Assembly (NCBI GenBank): GCA_018658955.1
Contig: JABIPM010000040.1
Location: forward strand, 1-41,487
Direction of reading: 5' to 3'
Source of the DNA: Candidatus Woesearchaeota archaeon
GTDB taxonomy: Archaea; Nanobdellota; Nanobdellia; SCGC-AAA011-G17; UBA489
DNA length: 41,487 bases
This document shows positions 7,858-16,194 of this stretch, piece after piece. The number at the start of each line of letters is the position of its first letter. The first letter of the stretch is position 1. Made by a program: the position numbers and the translations under genes. The notes under the pieces are model-generated. The model saw nothing but the letters and a program-made list of their open reading frames with translations. It was not told the origin of the DNA and did not search any database.

Positions 7858-9663
7858 ATGGCAAGAAGAATAGCAATCATAGAACAGGACAAGTGTCACC
7901 CAGATAAATGTGGCAACTTACTTTGTGCCAGACTGTGTCCTGTAAACAGAAAGGGAGAGGATTGTATTTCTAAAAACACACTAACAAAAAAGGCAATGAT
8001 TGATGAAAAACAATGTTCTGGGTGCGGAATTTGTCCAAAAAGATGCCCTTTCGAAGCAATTCATATTATCAATCTGCCAGAAAAATTAGAGGGAGAACCA
8101 ATTCACAGATTTGGAAGAAACTCATTTGAATTATTTAATCTTCCAACAATTAAACCAGGTTCAGTGGTTGGGTTAATCGGTAGAAATGGAATTGGAAAGT
8201 CAACAGCATTTGAAGTTTTAGCAGGAAACATAACACCTAACAATGGAAATTATGACACTGAACTAACAGAAGAAAATATCAAATTACTAAAAGAAAGTAT
8301 TTTACAAAAATATTCAAATTCACAAATTGGAGAATATTTCACCAAAGTTTTTGATAAGAAAATAACAATTTCTTACAAACCACAAAGAATAGAACTACTT
8401 CCAAAATTATTTTCTGGAAAAGTTATCGATCTATTAGAAAAAGTTGATGAAAAAGGAAAAGTAAATGAAATGATGGACCTTTTAGAATTAACGCAAGTAA
8501 AAGATAATAATATCTCTGATCTTTCTGGAGGAGAACTACAAAAAGTAGCAATCATTGCAACAGCATTAAAGAAAGCAGATGTTTATTATTTTGACGAACC
8601 TTCTTCATTCTTAGACATAACATCAAGAGTTAAGATGGCAAAGTTAATTCAGTCATTAAAAGAAGATAATTCAGCAGTTATGGTCATTGAACACGATATT
8701 GCAACTTTAGATTATATTTCGGATGAAATTCAAATAGTCTATGGTGAAAGGGCTTGTTATGGAGTTACATCCATCTCTAAAGGAGTAAGAAAGGGTATTA
8801 ATGACTATTTAGAAGGATATTTGCCTGAAGATAATGTACGTTTTAGGGATTATCAGATTAAATTTTCAAGATCGATTGCAGAACTAAAAGAAGATGCTCA
8901 AACTCTAGTTTCTTACAAAAACCTAAAAAAATCTTTTGAAAATTTCAAAATGAATGCCGAAGGCGGAGAAATAAAACGTGGAGAAGTTTTAGCAATTATG
9001 GGTTCAAACGGATTGGGTAAATCTACATTTGTAAAAATGATCACCAATCAATTAAAAGCAGATGAAGGTGAAATAGAAAGGGAAGCAGAAATGAAAATTT
9101 CTTACAAACCACAATATCCTGAACCAGAAGATATAGTAGTAGAAGATTATCTTAAACATCATGCAGGAAAGGAAATGCAATCTGGATGGTATGAACAAAA
9201 TATCTTAGAAAAATTAAATATCAAATCAATTCTAAAAAGTAATTTAAGAAATCTGTCCGGAGGAGAACTACAAAAAGTATTTGTTGCAGGATGTCTTTCT
9301 GGAGATTCAGATTTAATTGTACTAGATGAACCTTCAGCATTTATTGATATCGAAGATAGAATAAACATTGCAGAAGTAATTAAAGAATTTACAAGAAAAA
9401 AAGAAATTGCCTGCGTAGTAGTGGATCACGATGTTCAATTTATAGAATATCTTGGAGATAAAATGCTAGTCTTCGAAGGAATTCCTGGAAAAGAAGGTTC
9501 AGTTTATGGTCCATGTCCAAAAGAAGAAGGAATGAACCGAGTTCTAAAGATGTTAGAAATAACTTATAGAAAAGATAAGGATACTAACAGAGCAAGAATT
9601 AACAAACCTAATTCTCAATTAGATAAAGAACAAAGATCTACTGGAAATTATTATTACATTTAA
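7858..9663 (+). CDS. abce1: Ribosome-splitting ABC ATPase ABCE1 (Rli1)
   Basis: This 601-residue protein has the full ABCE1 layout. An N-terminal two-cluster ferredoxin domain has a Cys-rich first motif (CHPDKCGNLLCARLCP) and a second CSGCGICPKRCP. Two ATPase domains follow, with Walker A GRNGIGKST, signature LSGGELQKVAI and Walker B YYFDEPSSF in the first, and GSNGLGKST, LSGGELQKVFV and VLDEPSAF in the second. The protein splits ribosomes after termination and is universal in archaea. A TATA-like box (CATATAAAT, about 7824-7832) lies upstream of the ATG. The gene stands alone. Confidence 0.97.
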   Translation: MARRIAIIEQDKCHPDKCGNLLCARLCPVNRKGEDCISKNTLTKKAMIDEKQCSGCGICPKRCPFEAIHIINLPEKLEGEPIHRFGRNSFELFNLPTIKPGSVVGLIGRNGIGKSTAFEVLAGNITPNNGNYDTELTEENIKLLKESILQKYSNSQIGEYFTKVFDKKITISYKPQRIELLPKLFSGKVIDLLEKVDEKGKVNEMMDLLELTQVKDNNISDLSGGELQKVAIIATALKKADVYYFDEPSSFLDITSRVKMAKLIQSLKEDNSAVMVIEHDIATLDYISDEIQIVYGERACYGVTSISKGVRKGINDYLEGYLPEDNVRFRDYQIKFSRSIAELKEDAQTLVSYKNLKKSFENFKMNAEGGEIKRGEVLAIMGSNGLGKSTFVKMITNQLKADEGEIEREAEMKISYKPQYPEPEDIVVEDYLKHHAGKEMQSGWYEQNILEKLNIKSILKSNLRNLSGGELQKVFVAGCLSGDSDLIVLDEPSAFIDIEDRINIAEVIKEFTRKKEIACVVVDHDVQFIEYLGDKMLVFEGIPGKEGSVYGPCPKEEGMNRVLKMLEITYRKDKDTNRARINKPNSQLDKEQRSTGNYYYI

Positions 9664-9702
9664 TCAAATAGTTTAAAACATATATACCAATTCTATCAAA
9701 TC

Positions 9703-9711
9703 TTTATAAAT
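9703..9711 (+). promoter_or_regulatory. TATA-like box of the nrdR-nrdJ-dut operon
   Basis: TTTATAAAT lies about 100 bases before the nrdR ATG. This predicts transcription from about 9730-9737 and a 5' untranslated leader of some 75 bases, longer than for most genes here. The two NrdR-box-like sites fall inside that leader, directly after the predicted start. Confidence 0.5.
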
Positions 9712-9736
9712 AATTAAATACTTATTAATTCTCAAC

Positions 9737-9752
9737 ACACAAGATATAGTGG
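9737..9752 (+). promoter_or_regulatory. NrdR box 1 (candidate operator)
   Basis: ACACAAGATATAGTGG matches the 16-base bacterial NrdR box consensus ACACwATATATwGTGT at 14 of 16 positions. It lies just after the predicted transcription start of the operon whose first gene encodes NrdR itself, so autoregulation is likely. Confidence 0.65.
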
Positions 9753-9768
9753 TTCATACAAGAAAAAC

Positions 9769-9784
9769 ACACTATCTCTGGTAT
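9769..9784 (+). promoter_or_regulatory. NrdR box 2 (candidate operator)
   Basis: ACACTATCTCTGGTAT matches the NrdR box consensus at 12 of 16 positions. It starts exactly 32 bases after box 1, about three helical turns, the spacing known for paired NrdR boxes in bacteria. The same stretch also contains a wider inverted repeat, ACACTAT (9769-9775) and ATAGTGT (9783-9789), so the precise register of the second site is uncertain. Confidence 0.55.
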
Positions 9785-9808
9785 AGTGTTACATAAGAGT
9801 GATTAACC

Positions 9809-10252
9809 ATGTTATGCCCATACTGTCAAAATCAAGATACCAAAGTAATTGATAGTAGAGAAACAGAAAACGAAGAGGCGACAAGAAGACGCAGAGAATG
9901 TCTATTGTGTAAAAAAAGATTCACTACGTATGAAAGAGTTGAAACAGATTTAAGAGTAATAAAAAAAGATGGAACAGTAACTAATTATCAAAGAGAAAAA
10001 TTAAAATCTGGAATATTAAGGGCTTGCGAAAAAAGACCTGTAAAAACAGAAACAATTCACAATACAGTTAATAAAATTGAAGCAGAATTAAGATCAAAAC
10101 AAAAAACAGACATCCCTTCAAAATTAATAGGAGAATTAGCAATGAAGGAATTAAAGAAACTTGACAAAATTGCATACATCAGATTCGCATCAGTCTACAA
10201 AGACTTTGAAGATATCGGTTCATTTGAAGATGAACTAAAAAAACTAAAATAA
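9809..10252 (+). CDS. nrdR: Transcriptional repressor NrdR
   Basis: This 147-residue protein has the normal NrdR length and order. An N-terminal zinc ribbon (CPYCQNQDTKVIDSRE, then RRRECLLCKKRFTTYER) is followed by an ATP-cone domain starting at about residue 48 (LRVIKKDGTVTNYQREKLKSG). NrdR senses ATP/dATP through the cone and represses ribonucleotide reductase genes. Here it leads an operon with the reductase and dUTPase, and two matching operator-like sites lie in its leader. NrdR is mainly bacterial and sporadic in archaea, so this module may have been acquired by transfer. Confidence 0.96.
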   Translation: MLCPYCQNQDTKVIDSRETENEEATRRRRECLLCKKRFTTYERVETDLRVIKKDGTVTNYQREKLKSGILRACEKRPVKTETIHNTVNKIEAELRSKQKTDIPSKLIGELAMKELKKLDKIAYIRFASVYKDFEDIGSFEDELKKLK

Positions 10253-10264
10253 GGAGAAAATAAA

Positions 10265-12370
10265 ATGAGTTTAGAATCAAAAATTAATTACACGAACGGG
10301 GATTTAAAGAATCCAATACAATCAAGAATAGTGGATCGTCTTAATGATGCAAGTTATGTTCCTTTTGAATTGGATCAGGGATTTGTAAATAAATATCAAA
10401 AAGAAAAAGCCCCCTTTGGTTTTAATGGTTTAGGAGAAATTACGTTTTATAGGACTTATTCTAGAATAAAAGAGGATGGCTCAAATGAAAATTGGGCAGA
10501 TACCATAGAGCGTGTGGTCAATGGAACATACAACATGCAAAAAAGATGGATTGAAGAAAGAGGAATTGATTGGAGCGAAGCAAAGGCGCAAGACAGTGCA
10601 CAAGAAATGTATGATAGAATGTTTAACATGAAGTTCCTTCCGCCTGGAAGAGGACTTTGGGGAATGGGAAGTGCAATTACAGAAGAAAGAGGAACTTATG
10701 CAGCATTAAACAACTGTGCATTTGTTTCTACAGAAAATTTACAAGAAGATTATTCAAAACCATTTACTTTCTTAATGGATGCTTCAATGTTAGGTGTGGG
10801 GGTAGGATTTGACACAAAAGGTGCAGGAAAAGTTGTAATCCGAGGTCCAGATCAACATAGGCAAAAAGAAGTTTACGATGTGCCTGACTCAAGAGAGGGA
10901 TGGGTAAAAAGTGTTGGAATTTTATTAGATAGTTATTTTTTAGGAACTCCTGAAGTAGAATTTGGTTATGGCCGAGTAAGAAAAGAAGGAGAATTAATTA
11001 AAGGGTTTGGCGGAAAAGCTTCGGGGCCAGGACCATTAAAAGATCTTCATGAAAGTGTAAGGGATATATTAAACAAAGAAAGAGGAAGGCCCATGTCCAC
11101 AAGAGCAATTGTAGATGTACAAAATTTAATTGGAAAATGTGTAATTGCAGGAAATGTAAGAAGAACTGCAGAAATTTCTTTTGGAGATCCTTTTTCAGAT
11201 GAATATTTAGATTTAAAGAATTATGAAGTTAATCCAGAAAGAGAAGCACATGGATGGGCAAGTAACAATTCTGTTTTTGCAGAATTGGGAATGGATTACT
11301 CAGACATTGCAGAAAGGATTAGAATAAATGGTGAGCCCGGACTTGCTTGGTTAGACAATATGAAAGAGTTTGGTCGTATGAATGGTGAAAAAGACCATAA
11401 GGATCATAGGGCAGGCGGAGGAAATCCTTGTTTAGAACAAACATTGGAAAGTTATGAACTTTGTTGTTTAGTTGAAAACTTTCCAAATAAGCATGAGTCA
11501 AAAGAAGATTTCCTAAGAACATTAAAGTTTTCATATCTATATGCTAAAACTGTGACTCTTGGAGAAACACATTGGCCAGAAACAAACAGAGTACTTCTAA
11601 GGAATAGAAGAATTGGTTGTTCAGTTAGTGGAATTGCCCAATTCATTTCAGACAAAGGGATTGGGGAATTAGAAACTTGGTTGAATGAAGGTTACGATAC
11701 CATCGATAAATATGATGAAGTTTACAGTGATTGGTTATGTATCCCTCGGTCAATTAAAACCACCTCAGTAAAACCTTCTGGGACAGTTAGTCTTTTAGCA
11801 GGTTCAACACCAGGAGTTCATTTTCCTGCATCAGAATACTACATTAGAAGAGTAAGACTTGCAAAGAACAGCGATATTGTTGGTAAGTTGGTCGAAGCAG
11901 GATATCCTGTAGAGCCCGCGGTAGGTTCAGAAAATACAACTTTAGTTACTGAAATTCCTGTTCATGCAGGAACAGGAATCAGGACAGAAGATGATGTTTC
12001 AATGTGGGAACAACTAGGAATTGCTGCATTTATGCAAAAGCATTGGGCAGATAATCAAATCAGTTGCACAGTTAAATTTGATCCTGAAACTGAAGGGAAA
12101 GATATTCAACACGCATTAGATATTTATCAATCTCAACTGAAGGGAATAAGTTTCTTACCTAAATTAGAAGATGGAGCATATCCTCAAATGCCCTACGAAC
12201 CAATAAGCAAAGAAGAGTATGAAGAAAAGCTTACACATATTAAACCTCTAACTCTTGGAAAAATAAAAAATGAAAAAGCCATTCCAGAAAAATTCTGTGA
12301 CGGAGATACATGTGCTTTAGAAATGGCTACCGAAGAAGTCAAAACAACAGAAGAGGTTAAGGTAGAATGA
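10265..12370 (+). CDS. nrdJ: Adenosylcobalamin-dependent (class II) ribonucleoside-triphosphate reductase, monomeric RTPR type
   Basis: This 701-residue enzyme makes dNTPs from NTPs using a B12 radical. It resembles the Lactobacillus leichmannii monomeric RTPR: NNCAFVS (Cys151) and ELCCLVE (Cys400) give the active-site dithiol, NPCLE (Asn387, Cys389, Glu391) the radical loop, and CDGDTC (678-683) the C-terminal shuttle cysteines. VKPSGTVSLLAGSTPG is the conserved C-terminal barrel motif. The usual NPCGE reads NPCLE here; the catalytic Asn, Cys and Glu remain. GGAG before the ATG sets the start. It needs B12, and no synthesis gene is seen in the window. Confidence 0.93.
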   Translation: MSLESKINYTNGDLKNPIQSRIVDRLNDASYVPFELDQGFVNKYQKEKAPFGFNGLGEITFYRTYSRIKEDGSNENWADTIERVVNGTYNMQKRWIEERGIDWSEAKAQDSAQEMYDRMFNMKFLPPGRGLWGMGSAITEERGTYAALNNCAFVSTENLQEDYSKPFTFLMDASMLGVGVGFDTKGAGKVVIRGPDQHRQKEVYDVPDSREGWVKSVGILLDSYFLGTPEVEFGYGRVRKEGELIKGFGGKASGPGPLKDLHESVRDILNKERGRPMSTRAIVDVQNLIGKCVIAGNVRRTAEISFGDPFSDEYLDLKNYEVNPEREAHGWASNNSVFAELGMDYSDIAERIRINGEPGLAWLDNMKEFGRMNGEKDHKDHRAGGGNPCLEQTLESYELCCLVENFPNKHESKEDFLRTLKFSYLYAKTVTLGETHWPETNRVLLRNRRIGCSVSGIAQFISDKGIGELETWLNEGYDTIDKYDEVYSDWLCIPRSIKTTSVKPSGTVSLLAGSTPGVHFPASEYYIRRVRLAKNSDIVGKLVEAGYPVEPAVGSENTTLVTEIPVHAGTGIRTEDDVSMWEQLGIAAFMQKHWADNQISCTVKFDPETEGKDIQHALDIYQSQLKGISFLPKLEDGAYPQMPYEPISKEEYEEKLTHIKPLTLGKIKNEKAIPEKFCDGDTCALEMATEEVKTTEEVKVE

Positions 12371-12798
12371 TTAACATAAAGTTCAAAAGATTACATGAGG
12401 ACGCATTAATTCCTGCTTATGCAAAACATGGAGATGCAGGGATGGATGTTTGTTCAATTGATAATTATGAACTTTCTCCAAACAATTCTATTTTAGTTAA
12501 AACAGGTTTGGCAATGGAACTTCCATTCGGCTATGAGGCGCAAGTTAGACCTCGTTCCGGATTAGCATACAAAAATCAAATAACTGTATTAAATTCTCCG
12601 GGTACAATTGATTCAGGATACAGGAATGAAATTGGAGTAATATTAATTAATCACGGAAAAGAAATTTTCAACATAAAAAAAGGAGAAAGGATTGCACAAT
12701 TAGTTATTGCAAAACACGAAACACCTACAATTGAAGAAGTTATTGAACTTAGTGAATCTGAAAGAGGATTAGGTGGTTTTGGAAGTACTGGAAAATAA
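12367..12798 (+). CDS. dut: dUTP diphosphatase (dUTPase)
   Basis: This 143-residue protein has all five trimeric-dUTPase motifs: HGDAGMDVCS, RPRSGLAY, the uridine-binding hairpin NSPGTIDSGYRNEIGV, KGERIAQLVI and the Gly-rich C-terminal arm ERGLGGFGSTGK. It hydrolyses dUTP to dUMP, keeping uracil out of DNA and supplying thymidylate precursor. Its ATG overlaps the nrdJ stop (ATGA), so translation is coupled. The operon thus joins sensing (NrdR), reduction (NrdJ) and clean-up of dNTPs. Confidence 0.95.
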   Translation: MINIKFKRLHEDALIPAYAKHGDAGMDVCSIDNYELSPNNSILVKTGLAMELPFGYEAQVRPRSGLAYKNQITVLNSPGTIDSGYRNEIGVILINHGKEIFNIKKGERIAQLVIAKHETPTIEEVIELSESERGLGGFGSTGK

Positions 12799-13170
12799 TT
12801 ACAAATCAAAACCTACAAGAAGTGTAGCTTCGTTTGGTTTTAAAGATAGATTTAAACTATCTATCAATTCTTTATGCATTTTAAATCCTGGAGATGAAGA
12901 GATTACATTATCTGCATTTATTTCTGGAAAACTAATTCCTGGAAAACTAATTCCTTTATCGTCTGATTTAACAATTTCTTGAGTAGGATCTCTAAAACTA
13001 GAATCATGAGACAATAACAATGTATGTCTTCTCGTTAAAGATTCAAAAACTCCATGATTATTTGCTTCTTCTAGTTTCATGATTCTTTCTTTAAATCCAT
13101 CATCTAAAACTTTCAGCACTTTAAGTCCTTGAATTTTATTCAAATCTTCTCTAATATTTAGTATTTCCAT
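12799..13170 (-). CDS. Hypothetical protein with an internal pentapeptide duplication
   Basis: This 123-residue protein begins MEILNIREDLNKIQGLKVL and shows no known motif. An upstream TTG (13185) is possible, but the TATA-like box TTTAAAAA (about 13190-13197 on the opposite-strand reading) sits 20-27 bases before the ATG at 13170, which favours the ATG. The middle contains the tandem pentapeptide GISFP GISFP, encoded by a perfect 15-base repeat. Its stop abuts the convergent dut stop with no spacer. Confidence 0.55.
   Translation of the reverse strand: MEILNIREDLNKIQGLKVLKVLDDGFKERIMKLEEANNHGVFESLTRRHTLLLSHDSSFRDPTQEIVKSDDKGISFPGISFPEINADNVISSSPGFKMHKELIDSLNLSLKPNEATLLVGFDL
12924..12953. 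repeat. Perfect 15-base tandem duplication inside the hypothetical gene
   Basis: CTGGAAAACTAATTC occurs twice head to tail, in phase with the reading frame. It duplicates five residues (ISFPG) without breaking the gene. It looks like a recent slippage event. Confidence 0.85.
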
Positions 13171-13202
13171 CTTTTCAAAAATCAAACCTTGTTTTTAAAC
13201 CT

Positions 13203-14033
13203 TTACATAGCACTTTTCAAGGCTTTAATTGCTACTTCTAATTGTTTATCTTCTGGTTCGTTAGTAGTTATTCTTTGCAACCATAATCCTGGCGTAACTA
13301 AAATTCCCAAAATTTTACTAGGATTTCTAGCATTTAATCTTAATAGTTCATAACTAATCATAGCTATAACTGGAATTAAAACTAATCGATGTAACAATTT
13401 AATTAGCCAGCTTTCGCTCCAAACTAAAGAAAACATAATAATACTAATAACTAACACAATAAAGATAAATGAAGTTCCACATCTAGGATGTATTGTTGAA
13501 AATTTCTTAGCATTCTTCACAGTTAATGCTTTCCCTGACTCATAGCAACTAACTACTTTATGTTCTGCTCCATGATATTGGAAAATTCTTTTAACATCTT
13601 CAAATCTAGAAATAAACCATAAATAACCCACAAAGAAAATAACTCTCCAAATTCCATCAACTATGTTGAAAATAATTCTGTCTTCAGAAGCAAACTTACT
13701 TAACCATAATGGCAATACAATAAACAATCCAATAGAAATAGAAAAAGAAAACATTAACATAAAGAAAATTCCCCAACTTCCAATTTCCTCTTCCTCTCCT
13801 AAACTTTCATTACTGCTCCAAGTTAATGCTTTTGTTCCAATTATTAACATTTCAAATAATGAAATTATTCCTCTCAAAAATATCATATCTTTAAATTTCT
13901 CAGAAATATTACTTCTTTTTTCAATTTTAGTCTTAATTTTTCCATCTTCCTTACGCACGGCAATGGCTATCTTCTTCCTACTAGCCATCATTACGCCCTC
14001 CATAACGGCTTGTCCGCCAATATATTCCTTCAT
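13203..14033 (-). CDS. DUF1385 (YqhQ-like) multi-pass membrane protein
   Basis: This 276-residue protein carries the DUF1385 signatures: the N-terminal GGQAVMEGVMM, the central YHGAEHKVVSCYE and the HPRCGTSF motif, each with conserved His/Cys/Glu residues that could bind metal. Four to five membrane helices alternate with them (about 90-112, 125-143, 187-207 and 214-232). The family occurs in many bacteria and some archaea, and its reaction is not firmly known. A TATA-like TTTTTAAAT lies upstream of the ATG. Confidence 0.85.
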   Translation of the reverse strand: MKEYIGGQAVMEGVMMASRKKIAIAVRKEDGKIKTKIEKRSNISEKFKDMIFLRGIISLFEMLIIGTKALTWSSNESLGEEEEIGSWGIFFMLMFSFSISIGLFIVLPLWLSKFASEDRIIFNIVDGIWRVIFFVGYLWFISRFEDVKRIFQYHGAEHKVVSCYESGKALTVKNAKKFSTIHPRCGTSFIFIVLVISIIMFSLVWSESWLIKLLHRLVLIPVIAMISYELLRLNARNPSKILGILVTPGLWLQRITTNEPEDKQLEVAIKALKSAM

Positions 14034-14084
14034 AACCCTTCAATCTAAACAAGATTTAAAAAGCTTTAGAGCCCCTAAAAATCC

Positions 14085-14237
14085 ATGAAATGCGACATTT
14101 GTAAAGAAAAAATACAAGAAAATTTTCTAGAAAAGATTCAAGGAACATATATTGGATCAGGCAAAAGTAAAAAAGCAGTTTGTCAAAATTGTCAAAAAAC
14201 TCATTCTATCGAAGAACTAAAAGAGAAATTGAAATAA
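14085..14237 (+). CDS. 50-residue two-CxxC zinc-ribbon mini-protein
   Basis: The ORF starts at ATG 14085 and stops at 14237, just before a tRNA gene. The protein begins MKCDICKEKIQENFLEKIQG and has a second knuckle, CQNCQKTHS. Two CxxC pairs about 32 residues apart are a typical single-zinc ribbon. A possible TATA-like stretch (ATTTAAAAAGC, about 14054-14064) lies 20-30 bases upstream. The family is not named; similar tiny ribbons are common in archaea with reduced genomes. Confidence 0.65.
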   Translation: MKCDICKEKIQENFLEKIQGTYIGSGKSKKAVCQNCQKTHSIEELKEKLK

Positions 14238-14242
14238 CTTTC

Positions 14243-14314
14243 GCCACCGTGGCTCAATGGTAGAGCATCGCTCTCGTAAAGCGAAGGTTGAGGGTTCAAG
14301 TCCCTTCGGTGGCT
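14243..14314 (+). tRNA. tRNA-Thr (anticodon CGT)
   Basis: Cloverleaf seen directly: acceptor stem GCCACCG with CGGTGGC and discriminator T; D arm with GGCTCAATGGTAGAGC; anticodon stem TCGCT/AGCGA around the loop CTCGTAA, giving anticodon CGT; and T arm AGGGTTCAAGTCCCT. No intron and no encoded CCA. The DoxX gene on the other strand stops at the very next base. Confidence 0.95.
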
Positions 14315-14716
14315 TTATTTACCTAATTTTATTTTACCTGGACCAACAGTGTAAAGTGCAAACAATCCGCCAAGAATTGCAATATTTTTTTGCAAACTAA
14401 TTATCTGTGCACCACTAGTAAAATCCAAATGGAATATTAATGTTGCAGGTATCAAAAACATTGCCAACATTAAAGCACCCACTTCAAGTTTGTAACCTGT
14501 TAAAATAAACAATCCCCCTGCCATTAAGAAAATAACTGCCGAGTAATAAAATAATTCAACACCGACCATTCCAGCAGAAGCCATGTAATCTTTAATTAAA
14601 GAGGGATTCATAATTTTATTAATTCCGGCCATTAAAAATATTCCAGAGATAAATATTCTAGAAAGTAAAAGCACATAATCATCATACTTGATTTTTCTTT
14701 TAATCATCTTAGTCAT
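14315..14716 (-). CDS. DoxX-family membrane protein
   Basis: This 133-residue protein has four predicted membrane helices. The family signature is near the start: LLLSRIFISGIFLMAGINKI, with the conserved Arg and the AGxxK-like turn. DoxX relatives include quinone-linked thiosulfate oxidoreductase subunits and uncharacterised membrane proteins, and nothing here identifies a partner. It follows the LysE-type exporter gene by about 30 bases on the same strand and may share its transcript. Confidence 0.8.
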   Translation of the reverse strand: MTKMIKRKIKYDDYVLLLSRIFISGIFLMAGINKIMNPSLIKDYMASAGMVGVELFYYSAVIFLMAGGLFILTGYKLEVGALMLAMFLIPATLIFHLDFTSGAQIISLQKNIAILGGLFALYTVGPGKIKLGK

Positions 14717-14745
14717 TCAATTAACCCGCTTATAATTCTTTCTAA

Positions 14746-15387
14746 TTAAATTAGGCTATAAATGCCCAATAACGCCAATAAAATCAACACAATTCCTACA
14801 ACTCTAAAAATAATTCTAACAACTTTTTCAGTAATCTTTTCTCGATTTGCTTTAACCACAAAAATCATACTCACAGATCCAAAAAAGATTCCCAGTCCTG
14901 CAAAAATAGAGAACAATACAATATTAAAAACACTGCTCAAATTAATGAAATCAAACGAGATAAGCAATGCTGCAATCGCAGACCAACTTAACATAATGCT
15001 GGGATTAAGTGCAATCATCATTATTCCAGTAATGAAAGAACCCTTAACATCTTCATAAGTAGCCTGAACAAAAGTTCTTTTCATTCTAAATGATCTAATT
15101 GATAAAAAATAAGCACCAATAATTAAAAATATCAAAGAACTTAACCCTCTAATCCAAATATTTAATGTACTTCCTCCCTGAACAAGCATCCCAATAACAC
15201 CTATTCCTACCCCACAATAAAGTGCCTCCATTAATGAAGTCCCAATACTCATTGCAACACCCTCAGTATGTTTTCCATTTAATGCCCTATGCAATATTAA
15301 TGAAGAGGCTGGACCCAAAACTGGAATAATTGCTCCAAAAAATCCAACAAAAAAAGAAAGAACTGCAATATTAAGATTGTTTATCAT
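14746..15387 (-). CDS. LysE/RhtB-family exporter
   Basis: This 213-residue protein has about six membrane helices and the LysE-type pattern GAIIPVLGPASSLILHRAL near the N-terminus, followed by GVAMSIGTSLMEALYCGVG. The family exports amino acids or other small molecules; the substrate cannot be read. An in-frame start further upstream (15438) exists, but the ATG at 15387 is preceded by GGGGAT at a good ribosome-site distance and places the first helix at the true N-terminus. It overlaps the end of the upstream gene by 17 bases, indicating coupling. Confidence 0.8.
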   Translation of the reverse strand: MINNLNIAVLSFFVGFFGAIIPVLGPASSLILHRALNGKHTEGVAMSIGTSLMEALYCGVGIGVIGMLVQGGSTLNIWIRGLSSLIFLIIGAYFLSIRSFRMKRTFVQATYEDVKGSFITGIMMIALNPSIMLSWSAIAALLISFDFINLSSVFNIVLFSIFAGLGIFFGSVSMIFVVKANREKITEKVVRIIFRVVGIVLILLALLGIYSLI

Positions 15388-15916
15388 ATTTATCCCCTTT
15401 AACACTATTAACAACTTGTTTAACATAGCTAGGAGCATTAATAATTAAACTATCAAAACTAAATCCGGCATAAGATTTTTTATTATTCCATGCTTTAAAG
15501 ATTCTAGTTAAATTTCCACCAATTACTAATCCAGCAAGACCATATCCTGCAAGTTCATTATCCAAACTATTTGCAGCAAAATAATACTGGGGAGATAGTC
15601 CTATATTAATTAAAGAATTTTGAATTGTAAGTTTATATCCTTCTTTTCCAGCAACTTTAGCAAATTCTTCTTGATCTTCCTGAGTCATGGTTCCACCAAC
15701 ATAAGCTTGAAAAGTAGAATCAACAAATCCATGCATATTTTTCTTTTTTTTCAAAAATCTATATGCTTTAATCAACTGTTTATTGATGATTCCAGTATTT
15801 TTTCCATTTTTAAAATAGAGGTCCCATACATCTTCAAATTTCTCCCCTTCTAAATTAAGGTTCTTATTAGCCCCATAGGACTCATTTTCAGTAATCTTTT
15901 CCAAATCTATTCCCAT
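15371..15916 (-). CDS. Hypothetical protein sharing an N-terminal motif with the 19466 gene
   Basis: This 181-residue protein is not recognised. Its first 27 residues contain DLEKITENESYGANKNL. This aligns without gaps to the start of the small protein encoded at 19466-19759, sharing D4, L5, I8, E12, Y14, G15, N19 and L20. A Lys-rich patch (about 53-60) and a weakly hydrophobic Gly-rich helix (about 123-138, YGLAGLVIGGNLTRIF) follow, so membrane association is possible. The gene leads the LysE and DoxX genes. Confidence 0.65.
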   Translation of the reverse strand: MGIDLEKITENESYGANKNLNLEGEKFEDVWDLYFKNGKNTGIINKQLIKAYRFLKKKKNMHGFVDSTFQAYVGGTMTQEDQEEFAKVAGKEGYKLTIQNSLINIGLSPQYYFAANSLDNELAGYGLAGLVIGGNLTRIFKAWNNKKSYAGFSFDSLIINAPSYVKQVVNSVKGDKYDKQS

Positions 15917-16005
15917 TTTAGAGAATTTTCAAGGAAATTACAACCTTTAAACTTTCCCCCTTTATAAACAAATAAAATTATAAACTCCAAAACAAAAATA
16001 TAATT

Positions 16006-16194
16006 ATGTCGTCTAACTATTCAACAAAGAAAAAGTCAAACTATTCAGATAGTAGCACTAAACAAAATAATTATTCTATAAATTCTTCAACAAACAAAGT
16101 AACTTTGTATGTTTCTAACAATCAAGTTAAAGAAAAAAAAGGGATTTGTACATGTAAAAAGAAAGGTCCTTGTAGGGGAACTTGCAGATTATAA
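16006..16194 (+). CDS. 62-residue Ser/Asn/Tyr-rich protein with Cys-rich tail
   Basis: The first half is a low-complexity run of Ser, Asn, Tyr and Lys (NYSTKKKSNYSDSSTKQNNY). The last 17 residues contain CTCKKKGPCRGTC, four cysteines that could hold a metal or disulfides. A TATA-like AAATTATAAAC (about 15976-15986) lies 20-30 bases before the ATG, so it is probably a real leaderless gene. Its stop overlaps the end of the convergent CBS gene by 6 bases. The family is unknown. Confidence 0.55.
   Translation: MSSNYSTKKKSNYSDSSTKQNNYSINSSTNKVTLYVSNNQVKEKKGICTCKKKGPCRGTCRL

Noticed and set aside
9769..9789. The ACACTAT/ATAGTGT repeat as a stand-alone operator or terminator
   Set aside because: Its 7-base spacer and lack of a T-tract do not fit a terminator. 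The 16-base NrdR-box register at the proper 32-bp distance explains it better.
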